From Patiria miniata (Eukaryota; Echinodermata; Asteroidea; Valvatida; Asterinidae), in assembly GCF_015706575.1 (NCBI RefSeq), contig NW_024037069.1, forward strand, positions 40,445,315-40,509,314: a DNA stretch of 64,000 bases, written 5' to 3'. Of the stretch, positions 1-13,060 are shown piece after piece. Under the pieces are notes generated by a model, which was not told the DNA's origin, did no database searches, and was given only the letters and a program-made list of their open reading frames with translations. Each line of letters begins with the position of its first letter. The first letter of the stretch is position 1. The position numbers and the translations under genes are program-made.

Positions 1-1458
1 CAACATTAGATATTACCTCGAGCCCCCCATTTCCGTTCCACGATAACGCTCAACTTTGACGAGAAGTGGGTCACGAAACCTCAGCCAATAGAAAGCAAAA
101 AACCAGCACCTGAAAAAAAGGGGTGGGGTACCACATATTGACCCTCGGTTATAAAAAAAAAACCAGTTTCCGGGCGCGATTGAAGAAAGCAATGAGACTC
201 GTGCTGATGTTTACGTCGTGTTCCCTGAATCTATTATAGTCATATATGAGCGCGCCTTCATAAGTTGCCAGACCATTTTCTAAAAAACTGCAGTGTTTGT
301 CTCTTGAAAAAAATATGTTGCATTTGCCCCGGCCCGATCCTCCCAAAGAAAATTGAAATTCTAATGAATGATCCTCCATCACAACAACAACAAACTTTTA
401 CATCATGTTCCTTAATTGTCTGCTTCCGATCACTAATATAGGTTCTGCCGGAAAAATTTGCAGTGTTAGCCTCGATTTCGTATGTGTCGCCAGTAAGAAA
501 CTCATCCTAATATTTTGGCTGAGTGGTAGCGTGCGATCGTGAGGGCACTTTACACGTTTGTTCCCGGGATTTTCGCGCCTGATCACCATCACCTAACCTA
601 AGTTGGCTTACCACACACTGCCCTCATGCCACTGCCCAGGTCGTCTTTTGTCACGGTGTCATAAGACATTGGGACTTTAATTCCTGGTCTCGTTTACCTA
701 ATAATATGGACTCCAACCCTCATCAAGTGACTTGTCATCGTTTTAGTTTGAGCCAACTATGCGTAGGCCTAATATACGTAAGGCATGCGCATTATTGACC
801 TATCGCCGTTTGCGAGTTAGCCACGCCCCTTAGACAACCTTATGGAGTTTTTGTACACTAAAGTTTTGTTTGTCTCAGATTTTGCGCGTTCCGCGTCCAT
901 TTGTATATTATGCAATTGGACAATATACGCGATTTTATACCGCAATAGACCAATGAGTCCAATATTTCGTAACCGGTTCGTTAGTGTAACGTCATCTCAA
1001 TTCAACCATGCGTTCTTCACACGGTTTAGCATAGCACGAATGGAACCGTAAGTTAACGCAACTCGAGCGTTTATCCAATGAGCGCTAGTAATCAGTGGTG
1101 CGCGCGCGTGTATGACGTTTTTACTCACGAACCGGACAGTCCAAATTTACACCGGATACGCGGTGTTCGCACTATACATCAATGTGCGGTACCCTTTGGA
1201 GTGGACTTCTTTGGCAATTTTCCCATGGACAGCTGTACTGTACTTTTCCTCTGGATATTTGCCAACATTCCTCCCAAAACCGCAGAATTTTTATACCGCT
1301 GGTCGGGTCTCTTGAACCTTGAGGAGAACGGAGATACTCTGATGAAATTAAGAGTACTTGTAAATCAGGGGTGACTGCCTGTAATGACGGTGTTTTCAAA
1401 TTCGAAAAAGCTATTAGACCCATAATTCAACTCCTAGAGAAGTATGTCAATAAAGGCC
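1..1458. other. Intergenic stretch, nothing recognised
   Basis: No reading frame here has a recognisable domain, splice-bounded structure or composition unlike the background. The open frames are short and overlap one another on both strands. I see no tRNA, terminal inverted repeat or tandem array. Confidence 0.5.
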
Positions 1459-1831
1459 AGTGGCGAACCCCGGATTTGGCTGGGGGGGGGCCTCATAATT
1501 TTGTCTTTCAAATCTTTTAGAAGTTAAATTTTTTTGCATACAATTTTGCCCAAAATAACTAGCCGCAGAATTTTCTATTTTTATTGTTATTTTTTATTTA
1601 TTTATTTATTTTTATTTTTTTTTATTTTTTTTATTTTTTTTATTTTTTTTTTTTTTTTTTTATTTATTTATTTATTTATTTATTTATTTTTTTTTTTTTT
1701 TTTTGGGGGGGGGGGACTTTTTTGACGTCGGTGGCGCCATTTAGACCCCTATAATACTACTCGAAAATAGGCCACATACATATCACCAAGGTCAAATCGT
1801 GGACTACCCCCCCCCCCCCCCCCCCCCCCCG
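1459..1831 (+). repeat. hAT-like left end followed by low-complexity T, G and C tracts
   Basis: The stretch opens with CAGTGGCGAACCCCGG, a form common at the ends of hAT-type short elements. A long T-rich run with A interruptions (about 1575-1704), a G run (about 1705-1715) and a C run (about 1806-1830) follow. No matching right terminal repeat was found, so this is either a truncated element or chance similarity. The open frame rich in Phe and Leu across the T tract is an artefact of composition. Confidence 0.4.
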
Positions 1832-4216
1832 TGTAAAATTTAATCCTATTTAGATTGTGTTCTACAAACACGCACATAAATTCAAAATGTCTGCGCCCAG
1901 AGCGGCTTCAAAGCTTCTCGGCGCGCAAGGATGAAGAGTTAGCGCTCTTGTAATTTAATATAGCTCTATGGTTTGGTCCAACTTTCTAGAAAACTACGTC
2001 ATTTCTATCGTCAATTGGCGAGGAGCGACATTGGAAACGAACCAACAGCTTGTCGCGGAGGTCTTGTTCCCCGAAATATAGAAAATTATATAAAAGAAAT
2101 CCTAGGGCATTTGTTTTCCATTCCTTACCAAAAGATTCGTGATCTTCGTCTTTAGACTTCCAGATTGTTCCTCGCCAATCTGAAATAAGGACAAGTAACC
2201 CCCCCCCCCCCCCCACATCTGCCACTGGGAACTTTCATCGTTCAGTGATGGAGTTTTCTCCACATCATGATGATTAACAATCCAGTGGAACAAAGTCCAA
2301 TTAGGGAAGTGCGTCAAGCGCACATCCCAACAGGCTTTGTAAGATCCTAAAAAAGGAGGAGGAATATTGTGACGTTTCCTATCTCAAATGGAGAGTAATT
2401 GACTTGATACACGGTGAGATGATTGAAGATGAGAAATTCTCCGAAAAACCACACGGCGAGTAAAGTACACCATCAAAAGGATGCTTGTCCCCGGACTGGT
2501 AACCTGACTAACAGGTGGTTCGTGTTGGCATTTGATGTACAGTACAGGTGCATAATTTCACGCTTGCGTCTTCACTGTCCTAGTGAGAGGGACCACCCTA
2601 CTGTTGGGATTCAAAAACAAACCTGTGTTGGGCTGAAATCGTGTTGCGGTAAGAGTATATTCTCTTGGTCTAATGGAAAACGGAATTGGACGAGATTGAC
2701 TGCATTAAAGAGATAAAAAAAATATGCTGTGATCTTTCAGATTAGATCCTTCCGGCTGGTCTGTGATGGAGTGTGGCCTTCAACCTGTAAGATAGGGGCT
2801 GCACGATTCTGGCAATTCTACGAGAGGGCAATGCCCCCAACCCGCCAGCCGGTTATCCGTTCGTCCAGCCACTATACGGCCTCAAGCGACCGGCCGTGCC
2901 ACGCTAACCCAGACGGTCACATCATCGGACATTACGTCCGGTCTGGTGATTTTCTGGACACTAGACATTTATATAATCATCGTCCCTGGTGTTTTATAAA
3001 TAGAACTGACCCTAATTACTTGGTAATTGTTTGACTTTTTTGACATTTAGGGGGCTTTTGATGTGTCCCTGTTGTCTTGGCAGCACGCAGCCCCTCGTGG
3101 ACGACATAATAGGACAAGTAATAGAAGTATGCGGGGTATGTAGGCGTATAATGAGTAGGATCGATCGGAACTGTCCGGCAAAACTCTCCGAGGTAATTAG
3201 TTCTTTCGCATTGTCGCGTAAATTGTTGGGCATTTTTTTACATCAATTATTCACCGATTGGGCCCCTAATCTTTCCGGTGAAACCTGAGGTTAGGTATCC
3301 TTGGAAGCACCGTGGAAGGTTTTAGAAGGGCTTCGTGGGTTTTTTTTCTTCACGTTTTTTTTTTACTTATGTTTTTTTTTGTGCTGCTCGCAACTTTGAG
3401 GAGGAGTGTACATGCATGGCGTCGTATTTTTTTCTTCGTGTATTGAAGAATTTTCTCTTTCGTAAAACAATAGGAGTAAAGGACTTTGATATTTTTTTTT
3501 AGTTCCCAAACGGGTCATAACGACTTGACAGATCAAACACGTTTGATGTTTTGTGTGTGTGTTGAAATTACGACGCAATAAGTGTATATAAAGGTGTTTA
3601 GATTATAATTCGATCCGAAGAAAAAGTCCTGTCTAATAATACCCGTGACATTCTTCAGCAGTGGGACAGTGTCATTTGTATCTTTTCTTTTCGAGACCTC
3701 AGAAAGTAAGAGGCACATATTTCAAATGTCAATGATCACCCGTAAAACCGGCTATGAAGGATACCATTGTGTTTGTTTTTTTGGATACGCGCTTCAAGAC
3801 GGCACAATATGGATCGAATAAAATTAGTGCGTGTTAATAAGGAATGTGCAACAAGCGTATAATAATAAGGGAGGTTGTGTCATTTTTGCCTAGGATCAAT
3901 ACAACGCCCACGATTTGTGCCCCTCCTATCCTACTACTATCCTTCAATGAATTGTACAATATTCTTGTGTACAGTACGTGTACACGCATGCACATCACGT
4001 GTACACTATTATGAATCAACTGGTTTGCCTCATTATGGTTCACGGATCGGTGTCCCTAGACATTGAAAGCACAACCTTCAATACAATTCGTGCATGGGGA
4101 TATTTTTCGTGATTGACTAGGAAGCAAGAAATGTTGACAACGGGATAAATTATCATTTTGAATAGTCTGAGCATCGAGGAATAAAAACACATGGTCTGAG
4201 AGAGCTGTGTGGAAAT
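1832..4216. other. Intergenic stretch, nothing recognised
   Basis: Only short overlapping open frames are present. A C run near 2200 resembles the homopolymer tracts of the hAT-like elements elsewhere in the window, but no terminal repeats accompany it. I see no gene. Confidence 0.45.
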
Positions 4217-4482
4217 ACCGTGGTCCAATGGTTACGGTGTTTGACTCGTACGTCGGTGCGTGGGTTCAAATCCTGCCATCAGGAACATGCTGTGTGTGCC
4301 CTTGGGCAAGACACTAAACTACAATTGCCTCTCTCCACCCAGGAGTACAAATGGGTGCATGTGAGGCCTGAGGGTAGGTAGAGGCCGATGCGTGGTCTCG
4401 TGGCCTGAACCCCGATGAACAGGGGAATAGTTATAAAGCGCTTTGAGATAGTTGATACGATGGAAAGCGTTATTTAAAAGTA
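4217..4482 (+). repeat. tRNA-derived SINE, nearly full length
   Basis: The head is tRNA-like. It has an A-box-like TGGTCCAATGGTTACGG and, about 45 bp on, a B-box-like GGGTTCAAATCC, the spacing of an internal RNA polymerase III promoter. The body contains CTTGGGCAAGACACT and CTCCACCCAGGAGTACAA, then AAAGCGCTTTGAGA, a layout known from tRNA-headed SINEs in many animals. The tail is AT-rich. The tRNA part is degenerate, so it is not a working tRNA gene. Exact SINE family is not assigned. Confidence 0.75.
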
Positions 4483-4541
4483 GTACAATCATGATTAATG
4501 ATTTAATGTTTATGAAATCTAGAAACTATAACGGTCTTCTA

Positions 4542-4880
4542 CAAAGGGCGGATCCAGAACACAATTTTTCGGGGGCCCAAAACAATTTCGGTCCCCACTG
4601 GGTCCAAAAAATTATGGCGAGGTTTTTTTTGTGTTGGATTTCGGGGAACATCGGTAGTGGGGAACAAAGGTATTGGGGAACATCGGGTAGACCCCCTCTG
4701 TGGTGCGATCTGAGACAATTTCTGACCACTTTATCCAAATTATTTTGAGGAAAAGATGGTGGTGTAAGCAGTGCCCGCCTTTATGGCGAGGTTACCAAAA
4801 ACAAAAACAAATTGGGTTATTTTTTTTGCGGGGGGACCATGGCCCCCGTTGCCCCCCCCCCCCCCCCCGATCCGCCCTTG
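4542..4880. mobile_element. hAT-like non-autonomous element with GGGCGGATC ends
   Basis: The left end reads CAAAGGGCGGATC and the right end reads GATCCGCCCTTG, which are inverted copies with one difference. Long C and G runs sit inside next to the right end. The flanks, TCTTCTA and TCTCCA, are too different to call a target duplication. Related sequence recurs near 19986-20215, 28960-29155 and 32975-33160. No transposase is encoded. Confidence 0.6.
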
Positions 4881-6420
4881 TCTCTCCACCCAACTTTAAA
4901 AGTTATTAGGCAAAAGTTCACCGCTTCTAAATAACTGTGGGGTCTTCGTGCGGTCCACCGCAAGGTCCTCACCGTTTATGCTGATGCAACCACTGACTAC
5001 AGTTCTCTTCAAAATATGAAGGGGAAGGTAAGCAAACTAAACACATCATATCTGGGGGACAAGCGGTTAAATTTAGCTCCGTGTTTATTTTCTGGAAGCC
5101 GCATTTTGACAAATTAGCCCGATTCTGGACCCCTGCGTGTTTTGATTGGGTTGACCCCTGGCTGACTCGTGTCGTGCACTGATATGACACTGTGGGAAAA
5201 TCAAGTTGACAACCTCAAAACAATAACAATCCTTTAATATCTTGAAAATCCCCAAACCCATGGTTCCCAGACGTGAAAAGGTGTCGCTATATCAAAATTG
5301 GTCTTAACGGCTCAGACAAGCCTCAGTATTATCGGGAAGTTGACAGTGTCATCTCATTATCCGTTTGTTTTTATTCCAAGAATTCTTCAATTGTGTCAAC
5401 TTTCCTGGGTTTGAGATATTCTAGGGAAACTGCAGATGACATCATGAGTTAATCTCCCTAGTTGTAGAGAGTGTGTATTTTTCTAAGGGGATGATGGTTG
5501 CTGTTTTCTTTTCATTAATATTACATGTATAACTTCTTATAAAACAAAACTTAAGCCTTCACTATCAGCATCAGCCCCAGTGTATTAACATTAAATATAA
5601 CTGACTGGTAACAACTTGTGCTGAAAAGTTGCTTATCCCATTCCGTTGGAATATAAGTAAATAAGCCTCGCCATGTCCACGAAACCCTTGTCGTTTTAAG
5701 CCGAAACTGACACTCTTCGACTTCTCCTTTTCAATCAAGATTTAATTTTTTTTGTAAAAGTGCCGTTCAAAAACAATGTTTGAAAGGGACAAAATGGAAA
5801 TGCGAAAGCTTATGACATTGGAATAAGTACGTGAAGCCCTGTGTGCTTGCGGAGAGCCTTAAATCTCCACCAATGGGTGACCCCCTTCCTTGAACCCCCC
5901 TCATGTACACCTATACCCCACCCACCGAAGTTCGACCGGTCAAGGTTCTGAATTGCATTGCACTTTTCTGACATTTGTGTTTGTACTTAAAATATGTTCA
6001 ACTAAAGTGAATTGCCGGGATTTCTACTTTTCCGAGAAAAGGAACACCAGGATATGTAACGAACTTTGTGTGTGTCCAGTTCAGACACAAAGCGATCTGT
6101 TCTGAGAATGCCATTCTTGCATCGGAAATCCGGATACATCATGAGTTAGTAGGACAGGCGTTGCCGATGCAATTTATCGTTAAGTGCCAATTCTTCATGA
6201 TCACGCGCAACATAAATGCCCATATATTATTAGAGCCAACTTGATCACGTTGGTTCCACACGTCCGTATTTTTTTGTCCGTAATCTATGCTGTACCTATA
6301 CCCGTACCCTGATTTTAAAAGAATTAACTCCCTGCATGCCCCAACCACAAACGGCCGGCCATGAACCCAACCATGGTGCAAACGTGACTGGGGGTACAGT
6401 GCGCCATACAAAGTACAACT
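4881..6420. other. Intergenic stretch, nothing recognised
   Basis: AT-rich sequence with short uninformative open frames on both strands. I see no gene, repeat array or RNA signature. Confidence 0.45.
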
Positions 6421-6474
6421 GTGCCATTGGGGTTAACTGTGCCATTGGGGTTGATCAAAAGAAATGGTGACTGT

Positions 6475-6800
6475 TCTATGTTCCGACCCCCCTATATTCC
6501 GACACCCCTATGTTCCGACACCTCTATATTCCAACACCCCTCTATTCCGACTGTTCATTTGTTTCGACATACCTATATTTCGACACCCGTATGTTCCGAC
6601 ACCCTATTATGTTCCGACAACCCGCAAATAATATTGTGCTGTGTTAGCCCGTTTAGAATGGTGCGTTGGGGACGGAGACCAGCCTTTGTTTACGTTGGTA
6701 GGGGTGTCGGAACAGAGAGGTGTCGGAACATAGGGGTGACGGAACATACATGTAGGTTGAGCAGTGAGAACAAAGGGGTGTCAGAACATAGGTGTGTAAC
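6475..6800. repeat. Inverted minisatellite of a TTCCGACACCCCTA unit
   Basis: About eight imperfect copies of a 13-15 bp unit (TTCCGACACCCCTA) run from about 6480 to 6620. Inverted copies (TAGGGGTGTCGGAA) occupy about 6698-6800. The two blocks are separated by roughly 80 bp and could pair into a long imperfect hairpin. Just upstream, at 6421-6452, the phrase TGTGCCATTGGGGTT is directly repeated twice. The open frame crossing the array is a by-product of the repeats. Confidence 0.7.
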
Positions 6801-6839
6801 CAAAGAAATGAGTAAAGTTTGGTTGGGGGAATTGTGATA

Positions 6840-9800
6840 AATTTTTACCATGTTTACAGCTGTGATGACCAATTTTAAACTACGTGTGACGCACGGAAGT
6901 ATAGTAAAAACAAAACGGTAGTGATTAGTGCACTGATGGTCACATTATCGGTACGCAACATGCGGCATGGGGCAATTTTCCAATTTGTGTGCACGTCAGT
7001 GGAAAATAATTTCTTTTTCATATTACCCATTTGCCGACATATTTTGGAGCCGCAGTGGTAAAAACGCAAATTATAAATTTATAATTGCCTGTCATTAATG
7101 TGGGGTACCCGGTAATATGGTTGGGATATGCAATATTATTGTGTGCTAGTCGTTGGTCTTAAAACTAGTCGTACATTGTAAAAAAAAGTTTGTGGACATA
7201 ATGTTTGGCAACGTTATTCCACCCTCTAAGCATGTACATACTGCATTGTAATTACCGTCAACTGTTGTTCAATTCGAATAGAATTTTCCAGACCTTTGGG
7301 ACGAATTCCCCCAAAGGTTTAAACAGTTGACTAAAATGTTTGGCAAGGACATGAATTAACATTATTATTACCTAATTCATTTTGTTTGGTGTCTAGGAAA
7401 CTGATTCCTCACCATACGCACCTATAGTAACATGACGTAGACCTACTTTCAGGCCTCTCAATGGATGAACTCGAACACACCCTTTTCATCCCCATCACCC
7501 GAGGTGAAGTATCTGTGCCAAGTCGACATCCTTCAAAGGGTAACGAACCCAAACTTTATGTGGACGTGCTCACTATGCAAGACCCCTGCACATTCTTTTC
7601 TAGGAGATGGGCTTATGATCGACCTTATAAAACAGGCCACTGACTGGCATAGCACCGGGCGAAATAAGTCCAGGTGGAGCTTCCACGTGAATCCCTTAGA
7701 TCTCCTGCCTTAAGTGACCGCCACCGACCTTGCCCGTCTAGGTAGCGGGCCTCGGGCTCGGAATATGGGCCCGGCACATTCCACAGCTCGTTAGCGCACC
7801 GAATGCCGGGAGCGAAGGGCCCCAGTCGGCGGGCAGCGTGTCCTCGCGGGGTTTAACTGGGTTAACTGCCCAGCAGAGCATCGAGGCAGGGGGTTCGCCG
7901 CTCTGACTGCTCAATTCCTGAGGAAATTCATAGAGTACCCCCCCCCTTTTTTTACGACCCGTCCCAGTTCCGTCTGCTCATAATATTTTTTTTTTTGAGT
8001 CACTCAATTTTTTTTTTATCTTTACAGGGAGGTCTGCATAATTATTGTTTAATACTCAATGATACTGATAAGAAGGCGACAAAATTTCCGGAATATTCGT
8101 TTCAAGTTTTAGGTTATAGAATAGGTTTTTGTTTGTTTGTTTCAGTACTTTTGGTAGCATTTTGATTGATCACCGGACGTTAACGAATTGAATTTCTATT
8201 TGTGGAGGAAAAAATATGAATGACTTTGTTTTCATGCTTGGTTGGTGTGATTTTAGTGTAAATCGCACGGATTGCCAAAATATAGGCTCATGGGGGTCGT
8301 GAGGAGGGGGAGGCAAGGGGGGGGGGGCGCTTGCCCCCCCCCCCCGGAAAAGCAACCAAAAAAGGAGAAACAAAAGGGGAAAAGGGGGGGGGAGAAAAGA
8401 TTCGCGAAGTCATATTGCTGTTAATTTAATGGGTTGGGGGGGGGGGGCAAATGCCCCTACCCACCCTTGAAATCGAGAGTATGTTGGAGAAGTACAGATA
8501 TTTCGGGGGGGGATATGTGGTTTTCCCCTCTAGAAAAAATCCTGGCGACGAATGATGTACAGGGTACTATTTTGTAATGAAAATTGGTCTCTTATATCAG
8601 TATAAACCATCTGAAAATTGACTCACGATTGGCAGCTGCGCTTCAGATCCATTCAACGCCCACCGAGCCCCGAGGCTTCAACGAGCCACAAAAGAATTAA
8701 CAAACCATTTACACAAAGAGATATTTTTGTTAAAATTCAAACCATACATTACGAACTTGAAAACAAGCATCGTGTCTAAAAGGGGTATGTCTTTGATCAT
8801 TGCATGATCGTTTGGGGGGCCTCGGGGGTCAAAACACTTGCAACCTACAGTCCCTTTCCTCCTAAAAAATGTTACAAATGCGTCAGCCATTCATTAATCT
8901 GTTGACATTGCGGAATGCCCGTGTATAACCCCATCCTTTTTGCATTTCACAATACCACGTGCCGCTGGGTTAAGAGCTATGTGCCGCAAACAGTTTTGTC
9001 AAATGTTAAACTTGAAGTTTGACGTTAATCAGTTCCCCTACGGTAAACGACGGATAAAGTACAGCCTTTCCAGAGGCGTGACGCACACACGTAATGTAAT
9101 CGGCAAGTAGGTCACCATGACGTGATAGCAGCTTTCCGTTTTGCAGAAGCAAACTGCTTTGTTTTCTCTTATAAACTTGTTGACTTATCAAAGTAATTGT
9201 TCTTCCTCGAAGTTTCTCTCATAGCTTATAGTTTTACTGATCTGGTGAATTACACATAGACCACAACGCCCCTCATTTCGTTCTAGCCTCTCCCTCAAAG
9301 TAGGTTTTAAGTTACGATTTAGACCTATTCTGATTTAAAAACCTAACACAACAATCCACCAATGTCTCTCTTGATTTTTTGTCTGCAAACCTCCGAAAAA
9401 AATCTAGTACTGAGGAGGTTAGATGATTAACCGACGATAGGCAGAAGATATACTGACCGAAACGTTGAATTTCCGTCGGTTCTTTTCAGATCCTCACAAA
9501 CTCACAAAACAGAGATTTGTCTAGTGCTATACCTTAAATCTTTATCTTGTTGGTATCTTCACTATGCAAGCCTTCATATCTTATTAGAGAGGATTTTGCC
9601 CTGCCAAATCATTAAGTAAATGTGCCAGAATGTGCCAAGTTCTCTCGCACAGTAATTTCATCAGACACCTCGTGTTTTTGTCAACATCACTGACACCCCA
9701 AGGAGTTGAGATTATCTTGAAATATGGACACAGCTAATATTACAAGACACGATCTCCCGGGCTGAGCCTTGGATTTTGCTCGGGTATCCATCCGATTCCC

Positions 9801-10635
9801 GCTCCGGATTTATCCGGTATCTCATTTCTCTTCCCGGCAGATCCGTTAATCACCCGTCCGCAATCCGTCGCAAATCTCGTTTGGTCCAATGGTTCCCGGT
9901 CCCTTCATTATCATTCTCACTTCGAGTGGGGCGGAAACCAATCAACTCTCGTCAGATCCAAAATAATCTTCATGTTTTTCCACAGATGGATGCAAGAAAC
10001 CCGTTTCTAAATGTTTACTATTTCTGTGTCAGGTGCTTTAATCCGTGTCGAAGACCAGTTCTGGGTGATGAGGTTGATTTTTTTGGGGGGGGGGGGGGTG
10101 TTCAATACGAAAGTGGTCCTTCAGCATTTCCGCCAGTAAAAGAACATTTGAAAGCAGACATATGTTTCACAAAGTTATCTGTTGTATTTCAATGGGTTCC
10201 TTATCGTTTAAGTAGCCACATTGGTCCACTATACTGAGAGCCTATTTCCCCCACTTTGGCTTTTCTAGGCTTTTCTATGTATTCAACATTTCGAAGTAGT
10301 GTGGAAGCTGATAGAGACTCGGTTGGAGGAGCGGCTTCAAATGGATTTACATGTAGGCCTACATGTACATTTTGGCTACCTCACGCAGTATCAACCTCGT
10401 CCCCATGATGTTGAGCAGTACGCTCCCACTAGCTGGTCGGTACTGTTGTCCGAGGGTTGGGGGACGACATTGGGAATGTTGACGCAGTATAGCTCAGAAT
10501 CATTCTTATAAGAAGGCCTATTAGAGGCGAAAAAAGTAGTTATTTTTGTACAAGTTTCGTGTCAGTATGCCAGTTCCGTAAAGAGCGCATTTGAAAGAAG
10601 ATACTCATGGAATAGGCTATACCTCTTGTTTTTAG
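6840..10635. other. Intergenic stretch with a few inverted repeats and G/C runs
   Basis: A two-part hairpin lies at 7257-7331: an outer GTCAACTGTT/AACAGTTGAC arm and an inner CCTTTGGG/CCCAAAGG arm. GC content rises locally at about 7725-7905 without an associated frame or splice structure. Homopolymer G/C runs occur near 8320-8350, 8435 and 10085. No gene is supported; the 153-codon frame starting near 9776 crosses a G run and has no recognisable domain. Confidence 0.45.
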
Positions 10636-10639
10636 CTAC

Positions 10640-10880
10640 GGGATAGCAGCTCAGCAAATCATCATGTCTCTCCGTTAGTTAGTTAGTAACAAACGTTGAC
10701 ATCGTCTATATATTGCTCCCTACATACTTGGACCGATTTCAACCAAACTTTATCAAAAGTATCAGTAGCCCAGACCCAATATGTAACATGACCAAACTGG
10801 GGTCATAGGTCATGATGAGGTCACTGGGGTCAAAAACCTGATTTTTTTTACTCAAAACGTTTCTCCTTCATTTTGCCCGC
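10640..10880 (+). repeat. Probable interspersed repeat fragment with AGGTCA-like half-sites
   Basis: The stretch contains a phrase of the type GGACCGATTTCAACCAAAC followed by several GGTCA half-sites in ACTGGGGTCATAGGTCATG and GAGGTCACTGGGGTCA. I recall similar sequence as repetitive in marine invertebrate genomes, but no second copy is present in this window, so the repeat call is an inference. Confidence 0.3.
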
Positions 10881-11139
10881 AGCTTCTGAGACATTTCCGA
10901 TCGAGTTTGTTTATTAAGTAATATGAAGGAAAAGAAGCATTTTTCTACTATTTAGGAGGCTCATGTGCCTAGGTTGACAGCAAAAAGCCCTTGACAACAT
11001 GTAATGTGTATCCGTTGAATTGTAAATGTGCTCGTACTCGCACCATGGGGAAATGGCATTAACTCGTAGCCGAAATGACAATACATGTAGCTCGTATTAA
11101 ATGTACTCGACTACAGCACCGACAATGTAAACACTAACA

Positions 11140-12260
11140 GTGAATTCAGGCCATTCGCCCCCGCGCGCGTGCACGTGTGGCCGCTGGGCAGCGCGCTCGA
11201 GCGCTCTACATCAGAGGCCAATCTCCGGTCAAACTAGTTTGCCGGTTAAAAATACGTCTCTCAGCCCATGCTCAGCCGCATCTTAATCCGTATCTGCGGC
11301 GCTGTTTTTGAGCATGGAGCAAGGAATGCTGCGAATTATGACAAGTGATTGGGAGATTTCGGTTGTTGTTAGAGTGGGCGGGTAAACGTGTCGTCTTCGT
11401 GCTGATATCTTGCGGCTTTCCATGAAAATCTTTCATACCAAAAACTCGGCTAAATGTTTGATGAAATGCCAATAATATCGGTGTACGGCATACTGCGGGC
11501 ATACGTAAAATAAACACAGCTATAGCGTTGCTAATTGCTTGAAGCTTCGCGTAGACGTTTTGCAACGGAAAGAATTTGCGACATGTCGATCGCGCACCAG
11601 TCAATCTCCCCGGGGAACCCACTCGTGTTAAATTTGCAGCTCAGTTCTTAGCTTTACCATGGAGCTATAAAGCGGACCGAGCAAGGACACGCCGGCACAC
11701 TTGAGACACGCTGGTATGAGTCCCTGGGGCCCGGGATAGCCCAGAGGGGTCATGTCCTGAGATTGGGGTTTGGTAACGGGACCACCAACAGCCAAACAAA
11801 ACACTCCCTGTCGCTCTATTTATTATCTATCCCTCATTTCCGTTCGGCTGAGCTATTCATTTTGGGATCACCGGGTGAATGAAGAAGTAAGGATAAGTTG
11901 TAGCGGGAAGTTAAAGAGGGGTGCGCCAGTCACGTCACTACCCCAACCCTCCCGGCTTTACAACACTGCGCGCGTCGTCCGATCCGATGAGAGACCTTCG
12001 AGTAACCTCTTGAAGGGGGGGGGGGGGCAACTTGCATTCCCTGAGCCTGGCGGGTTCAGACGGTTATTTCAAACGGCCCCGCGCCGCACAGGGTCGTGGG
12101 AATATGGAATTATGTAGGTCGGTTGTTTTACCCTTGGGGCGAAACGCATGCTGCTACCCTTTCAAAAAGTGTACAAGCACATCAAACCTTGTTAGTGTTG
12201 TGTCTGCGAGTATGTGCCGACGGCCGCGCTTGCCCTACGCGATCTAATTTCGGATACGAG
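11140..12260. other. GC- and CpG-richer intergenic stretch without a supported gene
   Basis: Local CpG-dense patches occur at about 11155-11235 and 11690-12240, against an AT-rich background. Such patches can mark promoters, but I find no exon chain with matching splice phases. The minus-strand frame at 11272-11622 (116 codons) has no domain I recognise. A G run lies at 12017-12028. Confidence 0.35.
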
Positions 12261-12871
12261 TGACAAACACTCGTCGGCAGTATTACATGAGACGTCTGTG
12301 ACTTTGTAAGCGCGGACAATCATCGGAAATTAGGTGTCGGATTCGGGGCGACAGCAATTAAAAGAGCAGCGGATGTCGCCCGACTTTTTGGAAAATTGGA
12401 AAAGTCAAATTACGAGGGAGACCCATTGACTGACTTACAAGATCAGACGGAAATTGCCGGAAGACGCCGCGATCTTCAACTCTCATACTTGAAAAGTAAA
12501 GGTTGCATCTTCATTCAAAAAGCTGCAATTACAAGGACATGCAAGGACGTGCTGTCCAAGACAACGAAGAAGACAGTAGGGTTCCGTGTCACAAATCCCC
12601 CCCCCTAATTCTTCAGGAAACCGGACGAAGAGCTAGTGCACCTCGACCTAGAAGATAGGCTTCAGTAGCGGTTTTTTTTTGGGGGGGGGTGCTGTAATAC
12701 ATATCTATGTAGGCCTACTGTAACTGTTTTCCTTTGCAAGTTGTCGTTCATTCCGGAAACATTCCGGTTCATTCTGGTTCCATTCAGGAAACATTCCGTT
12801 CATTCTTGAGTATACATTCATTGTATGCATCAATTATAGGCAATATTCAGTGGTGAATAGCTGAATTCTGC

Positions 12872-13060
12872 AAACTGTAAAAAATAATGGGCAAAACACT
12901 GTTGGGCAATATAATTTTACCCAACATTGGTTTGAAATTACCTAATTTGGGTAAAAATTGTCCAACTATTGGGAAGAATTTTGCCCAAGAGTTAAACCTG
13001 TTGATATGTTGACCAACGTTGGTCTACATATCAACCCATTTTGCCCAACGTTTTACAGTG
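12872..13060. mobile_element. Short inverted-repeat MITE (CACTGTAAAA type)
   Basis: The left end reads ACTGTAAAAAATAATGGGC and the right end, in inverse, reads CACTGTAAAACGTTGGGC, so about 20 bp at each end are inverted copies. Between them TGGGCAA-type phrases recur in both orientations. At about 190 bp it is a non-autonomous element. A related start, CACTGTAAAAGAAGTTGGGC, occurs at about 23493, just before the large tandem duplication. Confidence 0.6.

Noticed and set aside
9776..10237. 153-codon plus-strand gene
   Set aside because: It crosses a homopolymer G run, has low-complexity ends and lacks a recognisable domain or splice context.
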